A DNA stretch of 16,337 bases from Bacteroidales bacterium (GTDB lineage Bacteria > Bacteroidota > Bacteroidia > Bacteroidales > UBA932). A model generated the notes under the pieces. The model ran no database searches, was not told where the DNA came from, and worked only from the letters and a program-made list of their open reading frames with translations. The first letter of the stretch is position 1, and each line of letters begins with the position of its first letter. This document shows, piece after piece, positions 1 through 8,816 of the stretch. The position numbers and the translations under genes are program-made. The stretch is from contig JAFYIK010000059.1 in assembly GCA_017538685.1 (NCBI GenBank), forward strand, positions 1 to 16,337, read 5' to 3'.

Positions 1-20
1 AGGGCCGCCGCAAAGTTTAA
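1..20 (+). CDS. rpsK: 30S ribosomal protein S11, last codons (partial)
   Basis: In the frame starting at base 3 the window opens with Gly-Arg-Arg-Lys-Val and a TAA stop at 18-20. A basic tail ending in Val is what ribosomal protein S11 usually has, and rpsK sits directly before rpsD in the bacterial alpha operon. Only five codons are visible, so the call rests on that short tail plus gene order. The 21-nt gap to rpsD fits an operon. Confidence 0.55.
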
Positions 21-41
21 CCCATTAAAGAAAGAATTACT

Positions 42-644
42 ATGGCAAGATATACAGGTCCCAGCACCAAGATTGCACGTAAATTCGGTGAGCCGATCTT
101 TGGATCCGACAAATATTTTGAGAAGAGAAACTTCCCTCCCGGACAGCATGGTCAGGCAGCGAAGCGCAAGAAGAGCAAAGAGTATGGCACTCAGCTTAAG
201 GAGAAGCAGAAAGTCAAGTACATGTACGGTGTGCTCGAGCGTCAGTTCCACAACACCTATGTGAAGGCTTCCCGCCTCGCCGGTCAGAAGGGTGAGAACC
301 TCATCCTCCTCCTCGAGAGCCGTCTGGACAACGTCGTGTACCGTCTCGGCATCGCCCCCACCAGGGCCGCCGCACGTCAACTCGTGAGCCACAACCACAT
401 CACCCTCAACGGCAACCACTGCAACATCCCGTCTGCACAGGTCAAACCCGGCGACGTGGTGGCAGTCCGCGAGAGGAGCAAGAGCCTCGAAGTTATCCAG
501 AAGTCGGTGGCAAGCACCACCAAGTACTCCTGGCTCGAGTTCGATGCAAAGACCCTTACCGGCAAGTTCCTGAACATGCCCGTCCGCGCAGAGATCCCCG
601 AGAACATCAACGAGCAGCTTATCGTCGACCTGTACTCCAAGTAA
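42..644 (+). CDS. rpsD: 30S ribosomal protein S4
   Basis: S4 is a primary 16S rRNA-binding protein that nucleates assembly of the 30S body; in several bacteria it also represses its own operon by binding mRNA. The 200-residue length is normal. The N-terminus begins [20 protein letters not shown] and continues with the family's PPGQHG segment near residue 33. An S4 RNA-binding domain follows at about 92-155 ([12 protein letters not shown], then [15 protein letters not shown]). The N-terminal region has none of the zinc-binding cysteines found in some S4 proteins, so this is the zinc-free form. It lies 20 nt before rpoA. Three of the four CATG sites in the window are in this gene. Confidence 0.98.
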   Translation: MARYTGPSTKIARKFGEPIFGSDKYFEKRNFPPGQHGQAAKRKKSKEYGTQLKEKQKVKYMYGVLERQFHNTYVKASRLAGQKGENLILLLESRLDNVVYRLGIAPTRAAARQLVSHNHITLNGNHCNIPSAQVKPGDVVAVRERSKSLEVIQKSVASTTKYSWLEFDAKTLTGKFLNMPVRAEIPENINEQLIVDLYSK

Positions 645-664
645 CATTTAACACCAACAGAATT

Positions 665-1672
665 ATGGCAATCTTAGCATTTCAAAAACCTGACAAGGTG
701 ATAATGCTCGAAGGCACTGACACCGTCGGTCGTTTCGAGTTCCGCCCTCTTGAGCCGGGCTACGGACAGACCATCGGCAACGCCCTTCGCCGCATCCTTC
801 TCGCTTCTTTGGAAGGATTCGCCATCAGTCAGATCAGGATCTCCGGCGTCTCGCAGGAGTTCCAGACCATCCCCGGCGTGATCGAGGGTATGCAGGACAT
901 CATCCTGAACCTCAAGCAGGTCCGCTTCAAGAGAATGGTCGAGAGTGTCGACACTGAAACGGTGAACATCGTCATCAGCGGCAAACCCGAGTTTACCGCG
1001 GAGGACATCTCCAAGGGATTGTCTTCTTTTGTGGTGTTGAATCCTGAACAGCACATCTGCTCCCTCGAGCCGTCAGTCAAGCTCGAAATCACGATCGTTA
1101 TCACAAAGGGTCGCGGTTTCGTGCCCGCAGACGAACTCAGGGACGACAACGCTCCCATCGGTACCATTCCCGTGGACGCAATCTACACTCCTATCCGCAA
1201 GGTCAACTGGACAGTTGAGAACTGGCGTGTGGAGCAGAAGACCGACTACGAGAAGCTCAACCTCGAGGTTGTGACCGACGGCAGCATCTCTCCGGATGCG
1301 GCTCTCCAGGACGCAGCAAACATCCTTATCTACCACTTCAAGCTGTTCACCGACGAGAAGAAAGTGTCTCTGGACACTCTCGTGGAGTCCGACAGCAAAG
1401 AACTGGACGAAGAGAGCCTCCATATCAGGCATCTCCTTATGACCAAGCTCTCCGATGTGGGCCTTTCCGTCAGGGCGTTCAACTGCCTCAAGGCTGCTGA
1501 TATCGACACATTCGCAGACCTCGTGTCCTACTCGAGGAGCGAACTGATGCGTTTCCGCAACTTCGGCCGCAAGTCGCTCAATGAGATCGACCTTCTGGTT
1601 GAACAGAACCACCTCTCATTCGGAATGGATGTCACCAAGTACAATATTGAACCCAAGAAAAAGAACGTATAA
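665..1672 (+). CDS. rpoA: DNA-directed RNA polymerase subunit alpha
   Basis: Alpha dimerises to start RNA polymerase assembly, and its C-terminal domain contacts promoter UP elements and activators. At 335 residues it is of normal length. The N-terminal domain (about 1-232) carries the typical [21 protein letters not shown] stretch with the GNALRRILL helix. The C-terminal domain lies at about 255-320, with [12 protein letters not shown] and the helix-hairpin-helix segment [13 protein letters not shown]. The tail is lysine-rich (KKKNV). The E. coli alpha residues Ser-Ala just after the DNA-contacting Arg of the VRSANCLK motif are Ala-Phe here, a change of the kind seen in Bacteroidota. The stop codon is 2 nt before rplQ, so the two are surely co-transcribed. 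Confidence 0.98.
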   Translation: MAILAFQKPDKVIMLEGTDTVGRFEFRPLEPGYGQTIGNALRRILLASLEGFAISQIRISGVSQEFQTIPGVIEGMQDIILNLKQVRFKRMVESVDTETVNIVISGKPEFTAEDISKGLSSFVVLNPEQHICSLEPSVKLEITIVITKGRGFVPADELRDDNAPIGTIPVDAIYTPIRKVNWTVENWRVEQKTDYEKLNLEVVTDGSISPDAALQDAANILIYHFKLFTDEKKVSLDTLVESDSKELDEESLHIRHLLMTKLSDVGLSVRAFNCLKAADIDTFADLVSYSRSELMRFRNFGRKSLNEIDLLVEQNHLSFGMDVTKYNIEPKKKNV

Positions 1673-1674
1673 CG

Positions 1675-2157
1675 ATGAGACACAATAGATCTATCAATCA
1701 TCTCGGACGTCAGGCGGGCCACCGCAAGGCTCTCCTTGCAAACCTCGCATCATCGCTCATCCTGAAGAAGAGGATCACGACCACCGTTGCGAAGGCTAAG
1801 GCCCTCAAGTCCTATGTCGAGCCCCTCATCACCAAGTCCAAGGACGACAGCACTCACTCACGCCGAGTGGTGTTCAGCTATCTGAAGGACAAGGCCGCCG
1901 TTGCGGAACTCTTCCGTACCGTCGCTCCCAAGATCGCAGACCGTCCGGGCGGATACACCCGCGTACTCCACCTCGGTTTCCGTCAGGGAGATGCAGCCGA
2001 AATGGCGCTTATCGAGCTCGTAGACTTCAACGAAGCCGCTCTTGCAGCCGCTCCTAAGGCAGCCGCCAAGAAGACTACCCGTCGAAGCACGAAGAAGGCT
2101 GAGCCCAAGGCTGAGGAGCCCGTAGAGGCACCCGTCGAAGAGCAGAAGGCTGAGTAA
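1675..2157 (+). CDS. rplQ: 50S ribosomal protein L17 with extended C-terminal tail
   Basis: L17 is a large-subunit protein near the exit-tunnel region. The core (about 1-118) begins [20 protein letters not shown] and includes the conserved [21 protein letters not shown] segment. Residues about 120-160 form a low-complexity tail rich in Ala, Lys, Glu and Pro (KKTTRR, then [14 protein letters not shown]). Many bacterial L17 proteins end near residue 120-130; such a tail is common in Bacteroidota and is probably disordered. It is the last gene of the operon, followed within 25 nt by the terminator hairpin. Confidence 0.97.
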   Translation: MRHNRSINHLGRQAGHRKALLANLASSLILKKRITTTVAKAKALKSYVEPLITKSKDDSTHSRRVVFSYLKDKAAVAELFRTVAPKIADRPGGYTRVLHLGFRQGDAAEMALIELVDFNEAALAAAPKAAAKKTTRRSTKKAEPKAEEPVEAPVEEQKAE

Positions 2158-2175
2158 TTCAAGGGCTTTGCCCAT

Positions 2176-2214
2176 AAAAAGTGGACTCTCACGCGCGTGG
2201 GAGTCCATTTTTTT
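2176..2214 (+). terminator. Rho-independent terminator of the rpsD-rpoA-rplQ operon
   Basis: Bases 2182-2207 form a near-perfect palindrome: TGGACTC, then T, CACGC, GCGTG, G, GAGTCCA. Apart from one T-G wobble every position pairs, leaving a tight CGCG loop. A run of seven T (2208-2214) follows and five A precede (2176-2180). This is a strong intrinsic terminator for the ribosomal operon. The A-tract is short, so reverse-strand function is less certain, and no gene approaches from that side. Confidence 0.93.
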
Positions 2215-2215
2215 G

Positions 2216-2223
2216 TATATTTG
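2216..2223 (+). promoter_or_regulatory. Candidate Bacteroidota -7 promoter element for the PUL
   Basis: TATATTTG matches the Bacteroides primary sigma factor -7 consensus TAnnTTTG exactly. It starts two bases after the terminator T-tract and lies 20 nt before the susC start, so the leader would be very short. I see no -33 TTTG box about 19-21 bases upstream, because that position falls inside the terminator hairpin. The element may therefore need an activator, may be weak, or may be chance. Confidence 0.35.
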
Positions 2224-2243
2224 GTATGCTTAATTGCATAACG

Positions 2244-5200
2244 ATGAAAAAACTGATAACCGTTTTGGCCGCACTTTTCTTATGCGCGGTCGTATTGTCA
2301 GCCCAGACAAACCTCACGGGACGCATTTCAGATGCCTCCGGACAGGCTCTGCCGGGCGTAATGGTCCTGGAAGTGGGGACTGGAAACGGCACAATCTCGG
2401 ACATCGACGGTCATTACTCCCTTCAGGTGAAAGCGGGCGCGAAACTCGAATTCTCCTGCCTGGGCTTCAAGACCATCGTGCGCGACTATCACGGTGAGCG
2501 CACCCTGGATGTCTCCCTTGAGGAAGACACGCTGATGCTCGAAGATGTGGTCGTGGTGGGCTACGGCACAGCCAAGAAAGAGACTATGACCGCCGCCGTG
2601 TCCGCGATCAAAGGCGACGAACTGCTGAAGTCTCCTTCCACCAATGTCTCCCAGGTGCTTGCCGGTAAGCTTTCCGGTCTGTCGTCAGTGCAGGAATCCG
2701 GTGAGCCGGGCCTGGACCAGGCTTCTATCCGCATCCGTGGTTCCGTGTACGGAGTGGCTTACGTCGTGGACGGTTTCCCCGTGAACGACATCAACGACAT
2801 AGACCCGCAGGATATCGAGAGCGTGTCAGTGCTGAAAGACGGCGCCTCGGCCGCGGTCTACGGCCTCAAGGCCGCCGGCGGTGTGATCATCATCACCACC
2901 CGCAAGGGAGAGAAGGGCGACGCCAGCATCACCTACAACGGCTCCTACGGCGTGTCTATGAACGCCAACTTCCCGAAGTTTATGGACGGCCCGCAGTTCG
3001 CGTACTACTACAATCTCGCGCAGATGATGGACCAGCTCGCCAGCGGTGCCATCGCGGACGAAAGCGAGTACGAGCCCTATTTCACGGAAGCGAACGTGAA
3101 GGCTATGCTCAACGGAGACCCTTCGGACGGCTGGGATAACGTGGATTACATAGGCAAAGTCTTCGGCACCGGCATCACCCGCAAGCACAACATTATGGTG
3201 CAGGGCGGAAACGATTCCGGCCGTTACTTCATCTCCGGAGGTTATCTGGGGCAGGACGGTAACATTGAAGGCTTCAACTATCAGAGATACAACGTCAGGG
3301 CGAACATAGAATCCAGGATATCGGAGAACATAATCTTCAACGCCGGCCTCAGCGGCACGCTCGGATTCCGCAACACCCCGCGCTTCAATTCCGGCGGTTC
3401 GGACAGTTACTTCGGCTACGAAGTCGGCTGGTTCTCCATCGCGCACCAGACCATCGGTATGTGGCCTTTCCTTCCGGAAAAGACTGAGGATGGATACTAC
3501 ACAGGCGCGATACCTTCCAACCAGGTCTACCCGGACAGCCCTCTGGCTGCTTTAAGGGAGTCCGGAACCAAGCTTGAGCGCACTTTCGACGGAGTGGCGA
3601 ACGCGTCCCTGACCTGGAACATCCCGTTCATAAAGGGCCTGCAGGCGAAGGCCAGCGGCTCCTATGAATGGGCGAACACCTACGACAAAAATGTGGACAC
3701 GCCCTACTACGTGAAGGCAAGGGTCCGCACCGGATCCGGATGGACCTGGTCCGCCCCTATGATCGACGTGAACGGCTCCGCGGTGGGCAACCGCGTGGGA
3801 GAAGGGGCTGTCTATTCATATTCTATGACCGGACAGGCCTCGCTCTCGTACGTGAACTCATTCGGCAAGCACAACGTGGACGCGATAGTCCTGGCCGAAT
3901 TCCGTGAGGTGGCGGGGAACTCACTCGCCGCTTATGTGCAGAACGTTCCGTTCGCGCTTCTGGCTGAGCTCAGCAACGGCGTGCCCACTGCGGCGCCCGT
4001 TTCCGGAGGAAGCTCGCAGGCCCGCAACGCCGGCTATGTGGCAAGGTTGCGTTACAACTACGCCGAGAAGTACCTAGCCGAATTTACCGGCCGCTACGAC
4101 GGCTCGTACAAGTTCGCCGGAATGACCAGCACCCGCTGGGGCTTCTTCCCGTCCGCATCGCTCGGATGGAACATCTCCAAGGAAGACTTTATGAGCGGGC
4201 TGGACGGCCTCGACAATCTGAAAATACGCGGAAGCGTGGGCCTTCTGGGCAACGACGGCGTGAGTCCGTTTATGTTCCTGTCGTCCTACGCCCTCGCCGG
4301 AAAGATTGTGCTCCAGAACGGCTCTGCCGTGCCTGCCTATTACACCACCGGCGTGCCGAACAAAGACCTCACGTGGGAGAAGACGCTCTCCTGGAACGTG
4401 GGCTACGACCTCAGCCTCTGGGAGGAAAAGCTCGGAATGGAGGTGGACGGTTTCTATAACTACACCTACGACATTCTCACCGGCAACAGCGGCGGCAAGC
4501 CCTCTTCGATGGGCGGCTATTACCCGACCTACGTGAACGGAAACGCCATCGACTCGAAAGGTATCGACGTGCTCGTCACGCATAAGAACCGCTTCGACCT
4601 CTTCGGCTCGCCGTTCTACTATGAGTTAGGGGCCACGGCGACGTATTCCAAGACCCGCTGGATCAAGTATCAGGACGATCCCAACGTCCCCGAATGGCAG
4701 AAGATCAGCGGCACCACCTACAATTCGCTGTGGGGCTGGCTCGCGGACGGACTGTATCGCAGCGAGGATGAGATTGACAATTCCGCCTGGTACGGCACCC
4801 GCCCGAATGTGGGCGACATCAAGTACGTGGACCTCAACGGCGACGGCCAGATCACCTGGCAGGACCGCGGCATCTTCGGAAAGTCCAACAGGCCTGAGCT
4901 CACCTTCGGTCTGAACATCAACGTGGGCTGGAAGGGCTTCGACTTCAACGCCCAGTTCACCGGCGGCGCCCTCTTCCAGGTGTCGATGACCGGTACCTAC
5001 TTCAACTACAACGACGACGACACCATCTGGACCAAGACCTTCAAGGAGGGAGCCAATTCTCCTCTCTACCTGGTCGAGAACGCGTGGAGTCTGGATAACC
5101 CCAACGGCACCTTCCCGAGGCTCACCCTCAGCACTACGGGTCACGGCGGCGACAATGGCCTCAGTTCCAGCTTCTGGTGGAGAGACGGCAAGTACGTCCG

Positions 5201-5408
5201 CCTCAAGACCGCCCAGCTGGGATACACCATCCCGAAGGCGCTTACCCGCCGCTTCGGGCTTGAGACCCTTCGCCTCTTCGTGGAGGGAAACAACCTCTTC
5301 ACCTGGGACGGCCTGCCGGACGGCATAGACCCCGAATCTCCGGGAGTCAACAACGGATATTACCCTCAGCAGAGATTTGTGATGGGCGGAGTTACAATAA
5401 CACTTTAA
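2244..5408 (+). CDS. SusC/RagA-family TonB-dependent outer-membrane glycan porin
   Basis: This is a 1054-residue outer-membrane beta-barrel that imports oligosaccharides using TonB energy, with the SusD-like partner as its lid. I start it at ATG 2244 because that gives a clean signal peptide (MKKLITVLAALFLCAVVLSA, cleavage before Gln21). The longer frame begins at a GTG inside the terminator. Domains in order: a carboxypeptidase-regulatory-like beta-sandwich (about 22-95); a TonB-box-like segment EDVVVVGYGT (100-109); the plug (about 112-235), with IRIRG, YVVDGFPV, and VLKDGASAAVYGLKAAGG followed by VIIITTRKGEKG; then the barrel, ending in the family-typical QQRFVMGGVTITL. It is full length. 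The susD-like gene follows 13 nt later. The imported substrate cannot be read from the sequence. Confidence 0.96.
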   Translation: MKKLITVLAALFLCAVVLSAQTNLTGRISDASGQALPGVMVLEVGTGNGTISDIDGHYSLQVKAGAKLEFSCLGFKTIVRDYHGERTLDVSLEEDTLMLEDVVVVGYGTAKKETMTAAVSAIKGDELLKSPSTNVSQVLAGKLSGLSSVQESGEPGLDQASIRIRGSVYGVAYVVDGFPVNDINDIDPQDIESVSVLKDGASAAVYGLKAAGGVIIITTRKGEKGDASITYNGSYGVSMNANFPKFMDGPQFAYYYNLAQMMDQLASGAIADESEYEPYFTEANVKAMLNGDPSDGWDNVDYIGKVFGTGITRKHNIMVQGGNDSGRYFISGGYLGQDGNIEGFNYQRYNVRANIESRISENIIFNAGLSGTLGFRNTPRFNSGGSDSYFGYEVGWFSIAHQTIGMWPFLPEKTEDGYYTGAIPSNQVYPDSPLAALRESGTKLERTFDGVANASLTWNIPFIKGLQAKASGSYEWANTYDKNVDTPYYVKARVRTGSGWTWSAPMIDVNGSAVGNRVGEGAVYSYSMTGQASLSYVNSFGKHNVDAIVLAEFREVAGNSLAAYVQNVPFALLAELSNGVPTAAPVSGGSSQARNAGYVARLRYNYAEKYLAEFTGRYDGSYKFAGMTSTRWGFFPSASLGWNISKEDFMSGLDGLDNLKIRGSVGLLGNDGVSPFMFLSSYALAGKIVLQNGSAVPAYYTTGVPNKDLTWEKTLSWNVGYDLSLWEEKLGMEVDGFYNYTYDILTGNSGGKPSSMGGYYPTYVNGNAIDSKGIDVLVTHKNRFDLFGSPFYYELGATATYSKTRWIKYQDDPNVPEWQKISGTTYNSLWGWLADGLYRSEDEIDNSAWYGTRPNVGDIKYVDLNGDGQITWQDRGIFGKSNRPELTFGLNINVGWKGFDFNAQFTGGALFQVSMTGTYFNYNDDDTIWTKTFKEGANSPLYLVENAWSLDNPNGTFPRLTLSTTGHGGDNGLSSSFWWRDGKYVRLKTAQLGYTIPKALTRRFGLETLRLFVEGNNLFTWDGLPDGIDPESPGVNNGYYPQQRFVMGGVTITL

Positions 5409-5413
5409 GGAGG
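5407..5413 (+). promoter_or_regulatory. Strong Shine-Dalgarno site before the susD-like gene
   Basis: AAGGAGG overlaps the TAA stop of the susC-like gene and ends 8 nt before the ATG at 5422. Such a canonical site is notable because Bacteroidota genes mostly lack Shine-Dalgarno sequences and rely on A-rich leaders. Here it would favour independent, strong translation of the SusD-like lipoprotein. It also supports the chosen start. Confidence 0.6.
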
Positions 5414-5421
5414 AACAAAAG

Positions 5422-7086
5422 ATGAAAAGACAATTGACTATCGTATGTCTGGCCGCCGCGTTCTTCGCGGGCGTCTCCTGTAACTCGCTCCTGGATCTCA
5501 CTCCGAAAGACCGTATTTCGGATATCGTTATGTGGGACAACGTCCAGTCCGCGGAATACGCCGTGAACGACATAGTGTCCTACACCTACAACATTTTCGC
5601 CTCCTGGCCCAGCTCGGTCGGAATGACTGAGGCTTTCACGGACGAGTTCAAGTACGGCTCATACGTGAACTTCGCGATGGCCCTGATTCCCAGCCAGGTG
5701 GCCTATGGAGGAAGCAATCTCACCAACAGCTTCGTGGATGTGTATCTGGGCTGCTGGGGCAGTTTGTATTCTGCCATACGCCGTACCAACGAAGCACTCG
5801 ACAATCTCCATACCCTCGGAACCAAGCTTTCCTCCGCCGATGCCGAAAGGCTCGAGGGCGAGCTCCTTCTGATGAGGGGCTGGCTGTATTTCGAGCTGGT
5901 AAAGCGCTATAAGGAAGTCATAATCTACGACGAAGACCTTACCGCCATCAAGGCGGACAAGGAGCTCAGCACCGAAGAGCAGGGCTGGGATTTCATCGAG
6001 AAAGACCTGAAAGACGCCGCTGCGAAGCTGCCCGTCAAGGCCGCTGCTGCAGGGCGCCTGGACAAGGGCGTCGCCTTCGCCGTGACCTCCAGGGCTATGC
6101 TCTACGCCGGACGCAATCAGGCCGTCGTGGATGCGGTGGATTCCCTCACCGCCCTCGGCTATTCGCTTGAGCCAGTCTATGCCAACGCCTTCACGAAGAC
6201 CGTGGCCGGCGGCAACAAGGAGACCATCTTCCAGTATTCGTGGTCCTACAGCGACAATATCACGCACGATTTCGACTTCTACTACACCCCCGGCGGCGAC
6301 TATGCCCTCGCGGAGCAGATAGGCGGCGGCTACGGCACCCCTACCCAGGAGATGGTCGAGTCCTATGAGCTGGCGACCGGCGGCAAGCCGGACTGGTCCG
6401 CCTGGCACGGCACAACCACCACCGATCCGCCGTATGCGCTGCTAGAACCGCGCTTCCAGGCAACGATTCTCTACAACGGCGCATCTTGGAAGGGTAGGAA
6501 GATCGAGCCGTATGTGGGCGGAACGGACGGTTTCTGCACATGGAACCGCGAGCCCCAGCCCAACGGCCGCACCACCACCGGTTATTACCTGCGCAAGATG
6601 GTCGACGAAACACACAACATAGCCGAGCGGTCCCAGAGCACCCAGCACTTCGTGGTGCTGCGCTACGGCGAGGCCCTGCTGAACAAAGCGGAAGCCTGCT
6701 ACAAGCTCGGGCTGAACGACGAAGCGAACGCCGCCGTGAAAGCGATCCGCGCCCGCGTCGGCCTGCCTTACGCGAACCAGAGCGGAGAAGCGCTATGGAC
6801 GGCCATACGTCAGGAAAGGCGCATCGAACTCGCGTTCGAAGGACTGTGGTACTGGGATCTCAGGCGCTGGGGAGATGCCGACAAAGCTTACCCTCAGGGC
6901 CTCAACGGCTACCAGGTACACGGCCTGAAGATAGAGAAGAACGCAGACACCGGAGTATTCACCTACAAATACGTGTCGGTGGACGACCAGGACCGCAACT
7001 TCCCTGCGAAGATGTATCGTTTCCCTCTCCCGGAAAGCGAAATCAACAGTAACTCCAAAGTGAATCAATATCCCGAATGGAATTAA
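5422..7086 (+). CDS. SusD/RagB-family surface glycan-binding lipoprotein
   Basis: The product is a 554-residue lipoprotein that caps the SusC barrel and delivers glycan to it. The signal peptide ends at AGVSC, so Cys20 should be lipidated; the following NSLLDLTPKDRISD is the usual SusD start. The N-terminal alpha-helical region (about 60-240) contains TPR-like helices, including ELLLMRGWLYFELVKRY (147-163), which matches the family's RG-x-x-YF-x-L-x-x-xY signature. The C-terminal RagB/SusD domain has IRQERRIELAFEG (462-474), YWDLRRW (477-483) and PLPESEIN (525-532). It is complete and typical. The next gene starts 2 nt after its stop, so translation is probably coupled. Confidence 0.96.
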   Translation: MKRQLTIVCLAAAFFAGVSCNSLLDLTPKDRISDIVMWDNVQSAEYAVNDIVSYTYNIFASWPSSVGMTEAFTDEFKYGSYVNFAMALIPSQVAYGGSNLTNSFVDVYLGCWGSLYSAIRRTNEALDNLHTLGTKLSSADAERLEGELLLMRGWLYFELVKRYKEVIIYDEDLTAIKADKELSTEEQGWDFIEKDLKDAAAKLPVKAAAAGRLDKGVAFAVTSRAMLYAGRNQAVVDAVDSLTALGYSLEPVYANAFTKTVAGGNKETIFQYSWSYSDNITHDFDFYYTPGGDYALAEQIGGGYGTPTQEMVESYELATGGKPDWSAWHGTTTTDPPYALLEPRFQATILYNGASWKGRKIEPYVGGTDGFCTWNREPQPNGRTTTGYYLRKMVDETHNIAERSQSTQHFVVLRYGEALLNKAEACYKLGLNDEANAAVKAIRARVGLPYANQSGEALWTAIRQERRIELAFEGLWYWDLRRWGDADKAYPQGLNGYQVHGLKIEKNADTGVFTYKYVSVDDQDRNFPAKMYRFPLPESEINSNSKVNQYPEWN

Positions 7087-7088
7087 TT

Positions 7089-8816
7089 ATGAGAAAATCA
7101 TTCATCATACTTATCGGTTTGGCGGCGACTCTCCTTTGGAGCTGTCACGAACCCGAATATGTGGCCCCGACCGCTATGAGGCAGGGAATTACCTCCCTTA
7201 CCGCCTATTTCGCCGAGGGCCCTTATGCGGAAAAGGAGTGGGGAAGGCTCGAGGTGGAGAATCCCGACACCAATTATTTCGTCATTCCCCTGTCGTACTA
7301 CTATCCTGCAGATTCTGAAAACAAGGCAGGAAAGTATCAGATAGCAGTGCGAGTGAAGGCCTCTATAGGCGACAACTGCAAGATCAATCCGCCGCTGGGC
7401 ATTCTGGACCTTTCTGAAGAAAACGAATTCGATTTCACAGGCCCGGACGGCAATACCAGGAAGATAATAATCACCGGCAAGCTCGTGAAGAGCTCTGTCT
7501 GCCGCATCCTGTCGTTCCAGACTTCCGACGGCACGGTCGGAGTCGTGGACGAACTCGGCCTGAAGGTGTGGCTGCCTACTGACAATGATCTGTCCACAGC
7601 CACAGCAGAGGCCGTGATATCCCCTCACACCAGCATTTCCCCGAATCCTTCTGCGGTTGCCAATTACAATTCCGGCCAGCAGTTCACCATCACTTCGGAA
7701 GACGGCGACACCAAGATTACCTACACAGTGGTGAGAGGTTACCCGTCGACCCTGGATTACGGCTACAACGCTTCCTCGATGGAGCATATGTTCAACCTCG
7801 AACCGAGGGCGATAGGCCTGCCGGACATCTCCGAGGCCGTGAACGTGTCTATGGCCGTGCTGGACGGTATGGTCGTGGTGAACCTCGGCGACGGCACATC
7901 CCCGCGCTACTACCATCAGGTGAGCGGATCGTTCGTGGGGACGTTTGCCCTTGGCCCCGCAGTGCCGACTGGAGCCATCGCTTCTGACGAAGCAGGGCAT
8001 ATGCTGCTCTGCAATATGGCCGGAAACGGAGAAGACTTCACGATTTGGAAGACAAGCTCGCTGACGGCGGCGCCGGTCGTGCTGTACACCTTCAACAACG
8101 ACAGTACCTTCCCGGTAGGAGGCACGATGAAGGTGATAGGCGACATAGACAATGAAGCTGTGATAACCGTGGTCTACGACGGCCTCGCCGGCATCAGCAC
8201 CTCCAGCCTCTTCCGCTCCATCCATATTGTCGGCGGAGTGGTCACGGAGGATGAGAAGGTAGACCTTACGGGCCTCGGAATAGAGTGGGGCGTGGGCGCG
8301 GCAGGCAACACCTGCGTCGTGGCCGCATCCCCGACTATGAATGACGGCTGGTACACCTGCGCATATTCGGCCAACCAGCTGATCTGGTACAAGAAGGATC
8401 TTTCCATCGGTGCGCAGCTCAACGGAATCGGACCCAGCAACGACAGTATGTACCTCAACGGCAACGTGGATCCGAACAACCTGGACACCAAGCGCTTCAG
8501 CAATGCCGTGTATCTGGTGCTGTTCGCCACCAACCACTTCCCTTCGTGGTGGCCTGGCCCTCAGCTCTATGTCTACGATGTCACTTCGCCGAAGCTGCCG
8601 GGCGCCAACGTGTGGGATTCCACCGCGCTGGTCTACAGCATAGACAACACCAATATGTACTCCCTCCAGCACGAAAAGGGAGCGACCACGGAGTATTCCG
8701 CCGCGGGAGACGTCATCCTGGCGCCTTCTCCGGACGGCTACAAACTCTATCTCTACTACTACGACCACTATTCCCAGATGCTGGGCGGATTCTCAGTCGA
8801 CCGTCTGAAACGATGA
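7089..8816 (+). CDS. DUF5018-like surface lipoprotein with beta-rich C-terminal domain (putative SGBP)
   Basis: This is probably a cell-surface glycan-binding protein of the PUL. I choose ATG 7089 over ATG 7077 because it places a basic start (MRKS) directly before the hydrophobic stretch and the lipobox LLWSC; Cys19 is the lipid site. Residues about 25-135 look like an Ig-like module. Residues about 137-215 (ILSFQ, SPHTSISP, then FTITSEDGDTKITYTVV) resemble the DUF5018 Ig-like fold common in Bacteroidota SGBPs. Residues about 240-575 are beta-rich and propeller-like, and align collinearly with the C-terminal region of the BACON lipoprotein at 11228-12973. No catalytic motif is seen. The stop overlaps the next start (ATGA). 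The DUF5018 assignment is by eye. Confidence 0.72.
   Translation: MRKSFIILIGLAATLLWSCHEPEYVAPTAMRQGITSLTAYFAEGPYAEKEWGRLEVENPDTNYFVIPLSYYYPADSENKAGKYQIAVRVKASIGDNCKINPPLGILDLSEENEFDFTGPDGNTRKIIITGKLVKSSVCRILSFQTSDGTVGVVDELGLKVWLPTDNDLSTATAEAVISPHTSISPNPSAVANYNSGQQFTITSEDGDTKITYTVVRGYPSTLDYGYNASSMEHMFNLEPRAIGLPDISEAVNVSMAVLDGMVVVNLGDGTSPRYYHQVSGSFVGTFALGPAVPTGAIASDEAGHMLLCNMAGNGEDFTIWKTSSLTAAPVVLYTFNNDSTFPVGGTMKVIGDIDNEAVITVVYDGLAGISTSSLFRSIHIVGGVVTEDEKVDLTGLGIEWGVGAAGNTCVVAASPTMNDGWYTCAYSANQLIWYKKDLSIGAQLNGIGPSNDSMYLNGNVDPNNLDTKRFSNAVYLVLFATNHFPSWWPGPQLYVYDVTSPKLPGANVWDSTALVYSIDNTNMYSLQHEKGATTEYSAAGDVILAPSPDGYKLYLYYYDHYSQMLGGFSVDRLKR

Noticed and set aside
2192..2200. A -33 TTTG box for the PUL promoter
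   Set aside because: No TTTG occurs at 19-21 bases before the TAnnTTTG element; the nearest TTTG run is in the terminator T-tract at the wrong distance.
2181..2243. Longer N-terminus for the SusC-like protein starting at GTG 2181 (or ATG 2226)
   Set aside because: The GTG lies inside the terminator hairpin and the added residues would precede a complete signal peptide that starts at ATG 2244.
7077..7088. Start at ATG 7077 for the DUF5018-like lipoprotein
   Set aside because: It overlaps the susD-like stop region and adds MELI before a standard lipoprotein signal; ATG 7089 gives the basic-hydrophobic-lipobox pattern directly.
7098..8768. Long antisense open frame (about 556 codons) opposite the DUF5018-like gene, and similar frames at 4626-5573 and 11636-12616
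   Set aside because: GC-rich codon bias keeps the complementary frame free of stops; the translations are Val/Arg/His-rich, show no family motif, and lie opposite genes with clear homology.
8546..8812. Upstream extension of the phosphodiester glycosidase frame
   Set aside because: The extra 89 residues are a +1-frame reading of the upstream lipoprotein gene and would bury the lipoprotein signal at MKRIISLLAF.
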